From a virus, in IMG/VR virus record IMGVR_UViG_3300025098_000078, positions 1 to 48,381 of that record: a stretch of 48,381 bases of DNA; one strand, written 5' to 3'. Under the pieces are notes generated by a model. That model worked only from the letters and a program-made list of their open reading frames with translations, did no database searches and had not been told where the DNA came from. Made by a program: the position numbers and the translations under genes. Numbering within the stretch: the first letter of the stretch is position 1; every line of letters starts with the position of its first letter. Positions 23,987-32,143 of this stretch are shown here, one piece after another.

Positions 23987-25650
23987 TAGTTATAAGAACC
24001 CATGTAAGTAAATTCTGATGACACATCACCATACTCATCCAAGAACCAACGATCTCCATCTTTATCTACAAAACTTTCTTGATCTTCCAGACCATCAGAA
24101 ATAAATCCGAAGGGTGACATATCTTGATCAATTTGATTTTTTTGTTCATCATAAATTCTTTGGCGAACATCATTGTCCGTCATCTCTTTAAAGTAATCTT
24201 GTACTGCTAACCAGCAGAAGATAACCAGACACATTGCAAGGTCATCATGACATCCTTCTTCTGCTTCAAATGATTGACTTTTTTGAATGAACGTAGTAAG
24301 TTCACTGATAGTATCGTAATCTGGGATGACTAGTTTATCATCTTCAATAAAAGTTTTTAAGTTTAGACATCCAACCTTCTTCACGGTCTTAGACATCTTG
24401 ACACCTAGTTGTGTTTTCTTTCCAGAAAATCCTGTACCTACAATTTGTCCTGCTCGCCCTCTCATGGCACACATTAAAATATTGTCATACTCCAAATCAA
24501 AATGCATCATCGATGCTATCTGATCTCCAATATCATTTACTTCCGTTAAAACATATGCCCTATTATATCCCTTTGCCATATCAGTGATAACGGTTGGGAA
24601 CATCATAGGTTTGATTTCGTTATTTTTATAACGTGCTACCAACCTGTAAGGGAACTTTGTAATGTCAAAAACCAAAAATGCGCTATAATCACTGCCCACA
24701 CCACGGGCAACGTCAACAGTAATAATATAATCGTGTTCTTTTTTCGGGTTCTCATAAACTACTAATCCTTTTCCGTTATCGGCAATAGGATCATCATACA
24801 CCATTGTTCGCAGTTTGCTTGCTGCAATTAACGTATCTACAGATCCTAGGAACTCACACTCAAATTCTTGAGTGAACTGGCGTTGAGATGTATTAGCAAT
24901 CGTTTGCTCTTTCCAGTTAGCATCTCTGCCAGGAACTTGACTCCAGTGTACTTCTGTAGTGATATATTCGTTCTTACCCCTCTCAGCATCATGCCAGAGC
25001 TTGTAGAACATATTCATCCCGTTAGGGGTGGAGATGATAATAACCTTGGTAGACTTACCAGAGGAGATCGTAGGGTATACTGAGGAGAAAAATTGCTCGG
25101 CAATGTGAGTTGGAACGAAAGCAAATTCGTCCAGGAAGATGATGTTGAATGACATACCTCGGACAGCAGAACTAGAAGTAGATGCTGCCATGATCTTAGA
25201 ACCATTCTCAAGTTCTAGAGATCCTTTATTCCATGACACAATACCTTGCTGCATCCATTTAGGAAGGTTCTCGTAAGCAAGTTGCAACCTACCGAGAAGT
25301 TCTCTGGATGTACTTAGTTTGTTTGCTAGGATACCGATGTTGACATTATCATTAAAGATACAATAATGCAGCAGGTAAGAAACCACAGTGGTACTCTTAC
25401 CAGTCTGACGTGGTAGTTTAGCAATGTTAAAACGATTACTATGGAACCTTTCAATCATCTCTTCTTGAAAGTCCCACATCTTAAATGGCACCAGACCCTC
25501 ATCCAGTGACACAATCTTGATATAATTTTTAGTAAAGTAGACGGGATCGTCAGCACATTTCAACCACTCCTGAACTTGTTTGGGAGTGAAACTCATTTCC
25601 ACGTTCGCCGCTTTTAGATTGGGCGAACCTTTATAAACTTTATCAGCCAT
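23986..25650 (-). CDS. 17: Terminase large subunit gp17
   Basis: DNA packaging motor with ATPase and headful nuclease domains. The 554-aa protein (T4: 610) has Walker A LPRQTGKST (79-87), Walker B IIFLDEFAF (170-178), a coupling motif ISTPNGMN (about 206-213), and the nuclease start YIITVDVARGVGSDYS with D313 as the first metal ligand. It is 3 nt downstream of the DUF6321 gene. Confidence 0.97.
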   Translation of the reverse strand: MADKVYKGSPNLKAANVEMSFTPKQVQEWLKCADDPVYFTKNYIKIVSLDEGLVPFKMWDFQEEMIERFHSNRFNIAKLPRQTGKSTTVVSYLLHYCIFNDNVNIGILANKLSTSRELLGRLQLAYENLPKWMQQGIVSWNKGSLELENGSKIMAASTSSSAVRGMSFNIIFLDEFAFVPTHIAEQFFSSVYPTISSGKSTKVIIISTPNGMNMFYKLWHDAERGKNEYITTEVHWSQVPGRDANWKEQTIANTSQRQFTQEFECEFLGSVDTLIAASKLRTMVYDDPIADNGKGLVVYENPKKEHDYIITVDVARGVGSDYSAFLVFDITKFPYRLVARYKNNEIKPMMFPTVITDMAKGYNRAYVLTEVNDIGDQIASMMHFDLEYDNILMCAMRGRAGQIVGTGFSGKKTQLGVKMSKTVKKVGCLNLKTFIEDDKLVIPDYDTISELTTFIQKSQSFEAEEGCHDDLAMCLVIFCWLAVQDYFKEMTDNDVRQRIYDEQKNQIDQDMSPFGFISDGLEDQESFVDKDGDRWFLDEYGDVSSEFTYMGSYN

Positions 25651-25653
25651 TTA

Positions 25654-26082
25654 TCAACAGTTCCAAGCTCTCAGTGATTTGTTGATCCTGCTATCGGGAT
25701 CACTAGCAGTCTTCTTACTAGTTAGTTTCTTTTTCATGCCCTTCATTCGAGCGCAGAAGGATGCCCTCCTGGGATTTCCAACCTTTTTGCTTGGTGCTTT
25801 AAGGTCAGATCCAGGATTTTCCTTTTCATAAGATTTTCGTCCTTTAGCGTTAAGTCCTCCTGACTTACTTTTTCCTGACTTTTTTGTCCAGGCTGCTCCT
25901 TCTTGGGTGAGTTCAAATTCTTCTTTAGCAGTCCTCTCTGATTTTTTAAAAGCATCCTTGTCTGGATAGTCGGAGGATCCAGGTTTAGCAGGTGCTTCTC
26001 CACGTTTTCTTTTTGCGTGGATATTGGCATAAAGTCCACGTTTCGCTTCGCTTAGTTCTCTAAATTCTTTAAATGACTTCAT
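25654..26082 (-). CDS. DUF6321-like basic protein (142 aa)
   Basis: The last 80 residues carry a distinctive pattern: AAWTKKSGKSKSGGLNAKGR, SYEKENPGSDLKAP, RRASFCARMKGMKKKLTSKK, DPDSRINKSLRAWNC. This is the DUF6321 signature seen in many phages and some bacteria; function is unknown. The protein is very basic, so DNA or RNA binding is plausible. Its first residues (MKSFKEFRELSEAKRGLYANIHAKRKRGE) resemble leader segments of other phage proteins with this domain. It lies between the terminase subunits. An ATAAATA element is 25 nt upstream. Confidence 0.8.
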   Translation of the reverse strand: MKSFKEFRELSEAKRGLYANIHAKRKRGEAPAKPGSSDYPDKDAFKKSERTAKEEFELTQEGAAWTKKSGKSKSGGLNAKGRKSYEKENPGSDLKAPSKKVGNPRRASFCARMKGMKKKLTSKKTASDPDSRINKSLRAWNC

Positions 26083-26106
26083 GCCAGCAGGGAGGGTTTA
26101 CTAGTT

Positions 26107-26113
26107 TATTTAT
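26107..26113 (-). promoter_or_regulatory. Late promoter ATAAATA for the DUF6321-gp17 unit
   Basis: CATAAATAAAC on the minus strand, 25 nt upstream of the DUF6321 gene and just after the stop of the 89-aa gene. Confidence 0.7.
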
Positions 26114-26116
26114 GTG

Positions 26117-26386
26117 TTAACCTAAATGTGCAACAGATGTGGCATATAAATCACTAACACCATTTGCTACTTCAATGGTATCTGTTCTTTGCTTTTGAAT
26201 TGTCAGTGGTCTATGAGGAGCAACATATACACTACCAAGTACATCACCACCAACATTCTTGACTGTCACTAGGTGAGCATTGCCACCATTGTGATTATGC
26301 TGAAGAAGAATTCTTTCCCCAGAGTCAATGTTGTTTGGTGTGTCTGACAGCACTGTTGATTCACCTAAAAGTTTTACTACGTTCAT
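26117..26386 (-). CDS. Small beta-rich phage protein, 89 aa, unknown function
   Basis: No recognisable domain. It reads as alternating strands: ILLQHNHNGGNAHLVTVKN, GSVYVAPHRPLTIQKQRTDTIEVANG, SDLYATSVAHLG. The pattern resembles small virion proteins that give a positive or neutral beta barrel, and the place between gp16 and gp17 with its own late element (19 nt upstream) fits a structural role, but this is inference only. Confidence 0.75.
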   Translation of the reverse strand: MNVVKLLGESTVLSDTPNNIDSGERILLQHNHNGGNAHLVTVKNVGGDVLGSVYVAPHRPLTIQKQRTDTIEVANGVSDLYATSVAHLG

Positions 26387-26403
26387 TGTTCTATAATTTT
26401 TAA

Positions 26404-26820
26404 TTATTTATCTTCTAATTTATTTTTTGCTTGCTTCAACATCTTAGCAAGATCAGCAGTAGATCCTACAAACATAGTATTGTTAACTGTTGTTGGTCCT
26501 TTCTTTTCTTCCTGACCTAGATCTTTCATCTTCTTTTGAAGATCAGATAATTTATCAGTGATGTCAGCAACGTTCTTAATGCCCTGGAAGGCGACTTCAT
26601 ATGCTCTTGGGTGATTACTGCTCCTAGCAACGTCAAGCAACTCCTCAATGGCAACCTGACCCTTCTGAATGAGTTCATATAACTCACCACGGGCATACTT
26701 ATAATCTGTCTCTATGTCAGCACTAGTAACATCAACCTTTTTGGGTTTAGGTTGCTCCTCTTCATCCATAGGAGTGATGTCAAAAACATCTTCCATGTTC
26801 TGTTGAAATTTATTGTCCAT
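26404..26820 (-). CDS. 16: Terminase small subunit gp16
   Basis: DNA-recognition/regulatory part of the packaging motor. The 138-aa protein (T4: 164) starts acidic (MEDVFDITPMDEEEQPKPKKVD) and continues with two central helices (DIETDYKYARGELYELIQKGQVAIEELLDVARSS, PRAYEVAFQGIKNVADITDKLSDLQKKMKDL), the coiled-coil arrangement of T4-like gp16. Its first 11 nt overlap the gp15 end. Position upstream of gp17 supports the call. Confidence 0.92.
   Translation of the reverse strand: MDNKFQQNMEDVFDITPMDEEEQPKPKKVDVTSADIETDYKYARGELYELIQKGQVAIEELLDVARSSNHPRAYEVAFQGIKNVADITDKLSDLQKKMKDLGQEEKKGPTTVNNTMFVGSTADLAKMLKQAKNKLEDK
26405..26411 (-). promoter_or_regulatory. Late promoter ATAAATA for the 89-aa gene
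   Basis: GATAAATAATT on the minus strand, 19 nt upstream of the ATG at 26386, overlapping the gp16 stop. Confidence 0.65.
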
Positions 26821-27616
26821 GATATATCATCCCCTCATTAAATCCGAAGTCATCATCTGGTTGTAGTAAAGCATCATCAGCAGCATTAATAACACCATCA
26901 GTGTTCTTATCTTCTAATGCTTTAGGAGTAACATTATACTCAAGTGCTCTACCATTAGTATTTCTATCACCAACAAAAGTAGTAGCAATAGACTTTCTAA
27001 TGATATCATTAGCAGCAACAGGACCATACATAAAGGTCTTGACGCTAAATCTTAATGTATAATAAATGTATCTTCTGGTAGAATAATCACCTTCATAATC
27101 ATCAGTAAAATCAATGCTTTCTAAGATGATTGGAATATCTCTTTTCTCATTCATTTCTGGAATGAGATTGACAGTCATGGTAAACTGTGGTTGAAAGAAT
27201 GGTAAAATCTGTTCGATGATTTGAAGAGCATCATCTTGAGATTTTGCGATAGCGTTAAGTTCAAATCCGATAGTATAAGGAACTGGGAGATACTGCACCT
27301 TAGTAGTGGTTGTTTCGCCATCACCAACTGCTCGGTTCCTTTGAATAGGAGGAACTTTTCTTCCAGCATCATACTGCAAAGATGTCATCTCAAATGATAA
27401 CCTAGGAACAGTAATAGTTACTTTCTTATCAAGATCAGGAGATTGCTGAAGTCTTGCTAAAAATTTCTGAACCGGTCCATACGCTAAAGGAACTTTCTGC
27501 TGAGTGACTAGATCACCATTAGCATCAAGGGTCTTTAGTTGAATGTTATTGAAAAGAGTACCAAAAGTGGTTACAGTCTTTCTAATAATTTGGTGATAAA
27601 AATAATTTCCTAACAT
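26810..27616 (-). CDS. 15: Tail sheath stabiliser / tail terminator gp15
   Basis: Caps the tail and joins it to the neck. The 268-aa product (T4: 272) starts MLGNYFYHQIIRKTVTTFGTLFNNIQL, very like T4 gp15, and includes VTITVPRLSFEM, VQYLPVPYTIGFELNAIAKSQDDALQIIEQILPFFQPQFT and FTDDYEGDYSTRRYIYYTLRF. It shares one base with the gp14 stop and overlaps gp16 by 11 nt. Confidence 0.95.
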   Translation of the reverse strand: MLGNYFYHQIIRKTVTTFGTLFNNIQLKTLDANGDLVTQQKVPLAYGPVQKFLARLQQSPDLDKKVTITVPRLSFEMTSLQYDAGRKVPPIQRNRAVGDGETTTTKVQYLPVPYTIGFELNAIAKSQDDALQIIEQILPFFQPQFTMTVNLIPEMNEKRDIPIILESIDFTDDYEGDYSTRRYIYYTLRFSVKTFMYGPVAANDIIRKSIATTFVGDRNTNGRALEYNVTPKALEDKNTDGVINAADDALLQPDDDFGFNEGMIYHGQ

Positions 27617-28764
27617 TAAAAGCTACCAGTAAAATTGCCAAATTCGCCAAACGGATTTATTTCTGTGAAATCAAGAATGTCATCCGCTTCTGTTTCAAGT
27701 TCTCTATTTTCAGAGAAACTATCAGTCATATCGAGAGTATCAAATGAACCTACGGTCCATCGTGCATTTGAATCCGCACCAACAATTTCTTCATTTAAAT
27801 CAAAATTGCCATTCATATAAGCAACTTTCAATGTCCTAGTACTAGGATCATATTCGGCTACTTTACCAACAATATTTGCTGGTGATGCATCAATTATAAT
27901 AGTTGGATTCCATCCGGTGATACTTTCAATTTGATCGTTGGCATCATAAACAACATCTCCATATATGTATGATCCTGAAGGAGCATTAACGGCACTGACT
28001 ACACCATTGGTGATCGCAGTTGTAGATGAAGTAATGAATGTTCCAGTGGGGGAATACCAAAATGCATTTGGAGCAGTTTCGTATTTTTCACCACCTGATG
28101 TGATAGTAATCGCACCAAGAACTCCAGATGAATCAGCGACTGCGGTTGCAGCAGCATCAAATCTAGTTCCAGAAACTTTTTCATCTTCAGTAAAGTATCC
28201 ACTTCCGTTGAGGTTCAATAGAATTGGGAATACTCCAGATTCCATTTCAGTGTTATCAATAGAAGTAACGCCAGTATCAAAGATACTATCGCCATATTCA
28301 AAGACTTCACACGTCAACGTATATGTATATAGACTTCCTAATTGGTAGAAAGGTTTTTGGTTTTCTACATACTTGATTTCAAATACAGTTTCATTCAAAG
28401 GAAACCATACAAGATCTCCGTCATTAGGTCTTCCAGATACAATTTTATTTGTAGAGACATCTACAAAATCTTGCCACCTTCTTCTGGAAAGTGTAAGTGT
28501 TACTTCATCAGTTACTCGAAGACCAAACTTTGATAGCATGTCACCATTGCCACCAAAATTCTGAAAGTTTTCTAGATACATCTCAATGAGATAACTATCT
28601 TTAAACTGAGAATAGTAGATATCATTCCACAACTTATCTTCGTAGATCTGACGAGGAATGTAATAACATTCCAGACCATACATTTTGATCTGCTCGTCAA
28701 CCAGATCCTGTACTAGGTTCTGTTCACCTGTAGTTCCTTGTGTAAAATATAAATTTCTAGTCAT
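27616..28764 (-). CDS. 14: Neck protein gp14
   Basis: Head-completion protein forming the neck with gp13. The 382-aa protein is longer than T4 gp14 (256 aa). N-terminal residues EQNLVQDLVDEQIKMYGLECYYIPRQ and the C-terminal FTEINPFGEFGNFTGSF are typical. The extra 100 or so residues in the middle (from about 185: GSGYFTEDEKVSGTRFDAAA...) are beta-rich and Gly/Thr/Ala-rich, like modules in the tail-fibre genes of this window, and look inserted. It begins 2 nt after gp13. Confidence 0.93.
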   Translation of the reverse strand: MTRNLYFTQGTTGEQNLVQDLVDEQIKMYGLECYYIPRQIYEDKLWNDIYYSQFKDSYLIEMYLENFQNFGGNGDMLSKFGLRVTDEVTLTLSRRRWQDFVDVSTNKIVSGRPNDGDLVWFPLNETVFEIKYVENQKPFYQLGSLYTYTLTCEVFEYGDSIFDTGVTSIDNTEMESGVFPILLNLNGSGYFTEDEKVSGTRFDAAATAVADSSGVLGAITITSGGEKYETAPNAFWYSPTGTFITSSTTAITNGVVSAVNAPSGSYIYGDVVYDANDQIESITGWNPTIIIDASPANIVGKVAEYDPSTRTLKVAYMNGNFDLNEEIVGADSNARWTVGSFDTLDMTDSFSENRELETEADDILDFTEINPFGEFGNFTGSF

Positions 28765-28765
28765 T

Positions 28766-29560
28766 TTATCCGATCATGTCTAGTGGTGGTTCTTCTGCTG
28801 CTAACCTAAATTCACCAAGAATTGTATCAATTTCTTGCTGTGCATCTTCATAGAACTCTCTACCGTTTAGAGTTGTTCCACCAGGCAGTTGGACATTTTT
28901 AAATTTGATAAGGTTTTGACCCCACTGTCTTTTAATAAGAGCAGTAAGATAACGCTTCATCCATACATCATTATATACTTCAGTAGCAGTTTCTGGATCT
29001 ATCATCCTATAGCATTCAATCAAAATCATATCACCGCCATTCAACTGATCCCAATCAGTATCGAGATATAGTTTATTTTCTCTCTTATTAAATCTAATCG
29101 GTTTGAAGTTACCGATCACAAAATCAAGTGTTTCCAGATATTGCTTTACCATATAATAATTCAAGATTTCCATAGAACCAAAGTTATAGAAATCATTCAA
29201 AAATAACTGATACTTCATACTGAAGATATTTCCTGATACTGCTGATGAACTATTGTCATAAGCATATATGTTGGTTATTCCCAGAACATGGTTTGGTACA
29301 GTTATAAAATTATTTTGCTCCTTAAAATCCGAACCAGCAATTGCACCGTTCACTTTCGCGTCGGTAATCATCTGATCGGTTACTTCTAGTTTTAAAAATG
29401 TTTTGACGCTTCCATCAAAATGACGCTCTTGAAAGAACTGAATTGCATCATCTACGAGATCTTCAACTTGATCATCATCTACATTAATCTCTAATACTGG
29501 GAAACCTAATTTCCTCAGACAATAATCAATTAGCTCCTGGCGTGTCGAGGGTCTTGCCAT
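28766..29560 (-). CDS. 13: Neck protein gp13
   Basis: Neck/head completion protein, 264 aa (T4: 309). It starts MARPSTRQELIDYCLRKLGFPVLEINVDDDQVEDLVDDAIQFFQERHFDG, a highly conserved cyanophage gp13 beginning, and has ALIKRQWGQNLIKFKNVQLPGGTTLNGREFYEDAQQEIDTI near the end. No ordinary ribosome site is adjacent to the ATG; the leader is a hairpin that overlaps a late promoter. Confidence 0.95.
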   Translation of the reverse strand: MARPSTRQELIDYCLRKLGFPVLEINVDDDQVEDLVDDAIQFFQERHFDGSVKTFLKLEVTDQMITDAKVNGAIAGSDFKEQNNFITVPNHVLGITNIYAYDNSSSAVSGNIFSMKYQLFLNDFYNFGSMEILNYYMVKQYLETLDFVIGNFKPIRFNKRENKLYLDTDWDQLNGGDMILIECYRMIDPETATEVYNDVWMKRYLTALIKRQWGQNLIKFKNVQLPGGTTLNGREFYEDAQQEIDTILGEFRLAAEEPPLDMIG

Positions 29561-29564
29561 GAAT

Positions 29565-29594
29565 AAAAAATACCCTAGTTTCCTAAAGGTATTT
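29565..29594 (-). terminator. Hairpin plus T-run directly before gp13, overlapping a late promoter
   Basis: Arms AAATACC/GGTATTT (29588-29594 and 29568-29574) followed by T-rich sequence on the minus strand. It probably stops transcripts from the upstream gene at 29614. Its 5' arm overlaps TATAAATA, so RNA begun at that promoter would lack the arm. Confidence 0.5.
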
Positions 29595-29597
29595 ATA
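29590..29597 (-). promoter_or_regulatory. Late promoter TATAAATA for gp13-gp14-gp15-gp16
   Basis: Exact match on the minus strand, 30 nt upstream of gp13. Confidence 0.8.
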
Positions 29598-29613
29598 TTT
29601 GTATATTCTTACC

Positions 29614-30027
29614 TTATGATAAGGGATTACAGTCTACACATTCGGAATTCCAATCAGGATTCCTTTTTTGATATGCCACAAATTCATCATCATCATGAAT
29701 AATTTTTCCTTGCTCATCACGAATTAGTTTGCCATCCATAGTATAAAAACATTTATCACCCAAATCTTCCCAATTTGGATCTTTCTCAACTTGATTTAAA
29801 AACCAATCTTTTACTGATGCAATATTATCAAAAACTCTTACTTGATCCTGAAACTCACACCACCATAAAAGTTTCTCTACAGGGATTTCTGTTTGTTCAG
29901 TATTTTCAAATTCTTCAGTGTCTTCGTCATCAAGCATTGCTTCAATCGTCATATAGGTATCTTCACCATGCTTATCTTCAATCTCTCTAATTACATCATA
30001 GAGAGGGATATCCGTAACAGAATTCAT
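29614..30027 (-). CDS. Acidic phage protein, 137 aa, unknown function
   Basis: Not recognised. From the ATG at 30027 it starts MNSVTDIPLYDVIREIEDKHGEDTY and has an acidic stretch (LDDEDTEEFENTEQTE). EKLLWWCEFQDQVRVFDNIASVKDWFLNQ is aromatic-rich. A compact C-terminal part has CFYTMDGKLIRDEQGKIIHDDDEFV and ends NSECVDCNPLS with a CxxC. A longer frame from 30057 would put the ATG before the predicted transcription start of the CTAAATA element at 30060, so the shorter start is preferred. It is divergent from the plus-strand cassette. Confidence 0.75.
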   Translation of the reverse strand: MNSVTDIPLYDVIREIEDKHGEDTYMTIEAMLDDEDTEEFENTEQTEIPVEKLLWWCEFQDQVRVFDNIASVKDWFLNQVEKDPNWEDLGDKCFYTMDGKLIRDEQGKIIHDDDEFVAYQKRNPDWNSECVDCNPLS

Positions 30028-30059
30028 TTTTAGTATTACTAAATAAAACAACAACATAT

Positions 30060-30066
30060 TATTTAG
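30060..30066 (-). promoter_or_regulatory. Late-promoter variant CTAAATA
   Basis: AACTAAATAATAT on the minus strand, 33 nt upstream of the ATG at 30027; identical over 13 bases to the element before the gp67-like gene. Confidence 0.5.
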
Positions 30067-30071
30067 TTACT

Positions 30072-30099
30072 TTGAAGTGACTGAAATCTGTGTTATAAT
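30072..30099 (+). promoter_or_regulatory. Sigma70-type promoter of the plus-strand cassette
   Basis: TTGAAG (30072-30077), 16-nt spacer, TATAAT (30094-30099), 23 nt before the ATG of the first plus-strand gene. Early, host-polymerase-type expression is expected, unlike the surrounding late genes. Confidence 0.68.
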
Positions 30100-30122
30100 G
30101 TACTATAGTTTATTTAAAAAAA

Positions 30123-30563
30123 ATGAGTATTCAACTTTGTCTTCTGGAGACCGGAGATACTGCTATTGGTGATATTCGAGAAGCAATTGATCCCGAGACA
30201 AATGTGTCATTGGGATATATCGTAACAAATCCATTTACAGTTGAGCATGTGATCAACAATGTAGTTAATGCTGATAAAAATCTATCCAGTCAGAATACAT
30301 CTCCCGAAGGTGCATCATCAATTGCATTCTCGATTTGGGGTCCACTAGCTAGATCTAGAACTTTTAATTTTCATAAAGATTTTGTTAGAGTAATTTACGA
30401 ACCATCAAATTTTCTTACTGAAAAATATATGGAAATTATTCAAAAATGGCAAGAAGAGAATACTGTAAGTGTTGAAGTAGATAATGCCCTGACTAATCTA
30501 TCAGCAAGAATAAATCTTGCAGATGAGGCGGAAGGAAATACATCAGATGAAACTGTGAACTGA
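30123..30563 (+). CDS. Small Sm-like protein, paralogue E (146 aa), plus strand
   Basis: Fifth family member and closest in layout to paralogue B: SIQLCLLETGDTAIGDIREAIDPETN, VTNPFTVEHV, IAFSIWGPLARSR, FHKDFVRVIYEPSNFLTEKYMEII. The motif order and spacing match, with an added 35-residue acidic tail (LADEAEGNTSDETVN). The leader has no Shine-Dalgarno, only an A-rich run before the ATG. It is the first gene of an AT-rich cassette whose other two members are double-stranded beta-helix proteins. Function unknown. Confidence 0.82.
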   Translation: MSIQLCLLETGDTAIGDIREAIDPETNVSLGYIVTNPFTVEHVINNVVNADKNLSSQNTSPEGASSIAFSIWGPLARSRTFNFHKDFVRVIYEPSNFLTEKYMEIIQKWQEENTVSVEVDNALTNLSARINLADEAEGNTSDETVN

Positions 30564-30572
30564 GGAATTTCA

Positions 30573-31361
30573 ATGAGAAAAGATAAAATTTTAACCATTG
30601 GGCAAGAATTATTTCAAACAAATAAACCATTTGAAATTACTGAGTATGATAACTGCATAACTATAGATAATTATACTTATAACATAGATAAAATAGAGGA
30701 AACTTTACTTAAAATTCCTGCAACTAATTGTCATGAAATAAATGAAATTTTTTATTATGGGGAAAAAGAAACTGAATATGTAGGAACTCCTGGTATCACA
30801 CAACCAGTAACTAAAGACTGGGTTCCTCATTACATTAATGATGTTTATACATGTCTCAGTGAAAAAGATTATTTAATTCCCAATCCTAATACTAGTCCTA
30901 ATATTCTCAACAATCTCGTAGCATTTTCTGCCACCGAAGCAGTTCTTTTCTATGAAGAGATGGTTGTAGATAAAAGTTGTAATGTTCCTTCTCCTGCAGG
31001 GGGAGAATTCTTTAGTACATTATGTTTTGATGATGATACTGAAGATAATAAACTAGGTATTACATTCTTTGATTTTATTTTTGAAGGAAGAAAATATTCA
31101 TGTCTTGATGATTTTTCTATCGAAGACGATGAGACTAGAGAACAAATTTTTGAAGTACTTAAAGACTTTGGGAGTGGACTTGGCGGATTAGAATTATATA
31201 ATGAATTTACTGGATCCGAATGGTTTGAACCTACCGAATATATTGAATCAAAACGAAATAGATTAATTGCATTTAAAAGTAGTTATTTTCATATTAGGAA
31301 TTTTAGTGAAGGTGAAAGATATACATTAAATACTTCTTTCATGGCACCCAAATATAATTAA
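30573..31361 (+). CDS. Double-stranded beta-helix-like protein without visible iron ligands (262 aa)
   Basis: Not firmly recognised. The C-terminal part, GLGGLELYNEFTGSEWFEPTEY followed by SKRNRLIAFKSSYFHIRNFSEGERYTLNTSFMA, has the rhythm of the last strands of 2OG oxygenases, where an H is followed by G.RYTLN. A proximal HxD pair is not seen, so catalysis is doubtful. A GAGGAA ribosome site precedes the ATG. It lies 9 nt after the Sm-like gene and 5 nt before a more complete oxygenase-like gene. AT-rich composition marks it as part of an acquired cassette. Confidence 0.72.
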   Translation: MRKDKILTIGQELFQTNKPFEITEYDNCITIDNYTYNIDKIEETLLKIPATNCHEINEIFYYGEKETEYVGTPGITQPVTKDWVPHYINDVYTCLSEKDYLIPNPNTSPNILNNLVAFSATEAVLFYEEMVVDKSCNVPSPAGGEFFSTLCFDDDTEDNKLGITFFDFIFEGRKYSCLDDFSIEDDETREQIFEVLKDFGSGLGGLELYNEFTGSEWFEPTEYIESKRNRLIAFKSSYFHIRNFSEGERYTLNTSFMAPKYN

Positions 31362-31366
31362 ATCTG

Positions 31367-32143
31367 ATGACTTTAACTCTAGATAGTTTCAATAGATATA
31401 CATCACAGGAATTAGCATTTCTAACTGAAATTAATGAAGAAGTAGAAATTAAACTTATCAAAGAAGGTGATATTAAGTATATTAGGGCAACGAATATACT
31501 AAAAAGACCTGATCAATTGGCAGAATTTTTATCTAAATTTCCTGCAGAGGACAGAAATAAAACAATTTTTGATGGTGGTTTCACTGAGAACACAAGTTCT
31601 GCTCCAGGATTCCAGCAATATATTAAAGATTTTTATTTTTCTTCGTGGAATAAATCCATATTTAATATTGGTAAAGACTACAAACTTTATAAGTATACTA
31701 AGTGTAAATTTGATAATTTTACTAATTGCTGTTATCCAGGAATGTTAGCATATGGAAAAAATTTTTTACCACATACAGATTCATTTGGAGTTGCTGCTAA
31801 TGTTTATTTAACTGATGTGCCAAATACTTATACTTCTTTTTTTAGAATAAAAACTAAGAGTGGTAGATATATTCATAATGAATTTGACTTAAAATATGTT
31901 TCGAGAGAAGATGCAGACGATTTGAGGGAAAGATATCAAATATATTCTAATGAAGATACCTGGGAAGATTGGCAAGAATTTAAAGGTGATGCATTTTATG
32001 AAAGATATTTACAAATTCCTTCTGAATATAATTCAATGAATATGTATAAGGGTAATATTTGGCATAGTATCACATACAATTCAAAAAAATCTCCTTTACG
32101 ATACTCTTTAGTTACTGCAGTAATTCCCCATATGGGACATTAA
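31367..32143 (+). CDS. Probable 2OG-Fe(II) oxygenase-like protein (258 aa)
   Basis: A possible iron triad is present: H136-x-D138 in FLPHTDSFGVAANVYLTD and H233 in GNIWHSITYN, with R245 in PLRYSLVT placed for 2OG binding. The spacing between the first two ligands and the third (95 residues) is typical of the fold. The N-terminal 120 residues are unknown and may be substrate-binding. It is the last gene before a bidirectional terminator. It is not a close copy of the two oxygenases at 4776 and 5330. Confidence 0.75.
   Translation: MTLTLDSFNRYTSQELAFLTEINEEVEIKLIKEGDIKYIRATNILKRPDQLAEFLSKFPAEDRNKTIFDGGFTENTSSAPGFQQYIKDFYFSSWNKSIFNIGKDYKLYKYTKCKFDNFTNCCYPGMLAYGKNFLPHTDSFGVAANVYLTDVPNTYTSFFRIKTKSGRYIHNEFDLKYVSREDADDLRERYQIYSNEDTWEDWQEFKGDAFYERYLQIPSEYNSMNMYKGNIWHSITYNSKKSPLRYSLVTAVIPHMGH

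Noticed and set aside
30573-31361. Calling the first double-stranded beta-helix gene of the plus cassette an active oxygenase
   Set aside because: I could not find an HxD pair; only the C-terminal strand pattern matches, so activity is not claimed.
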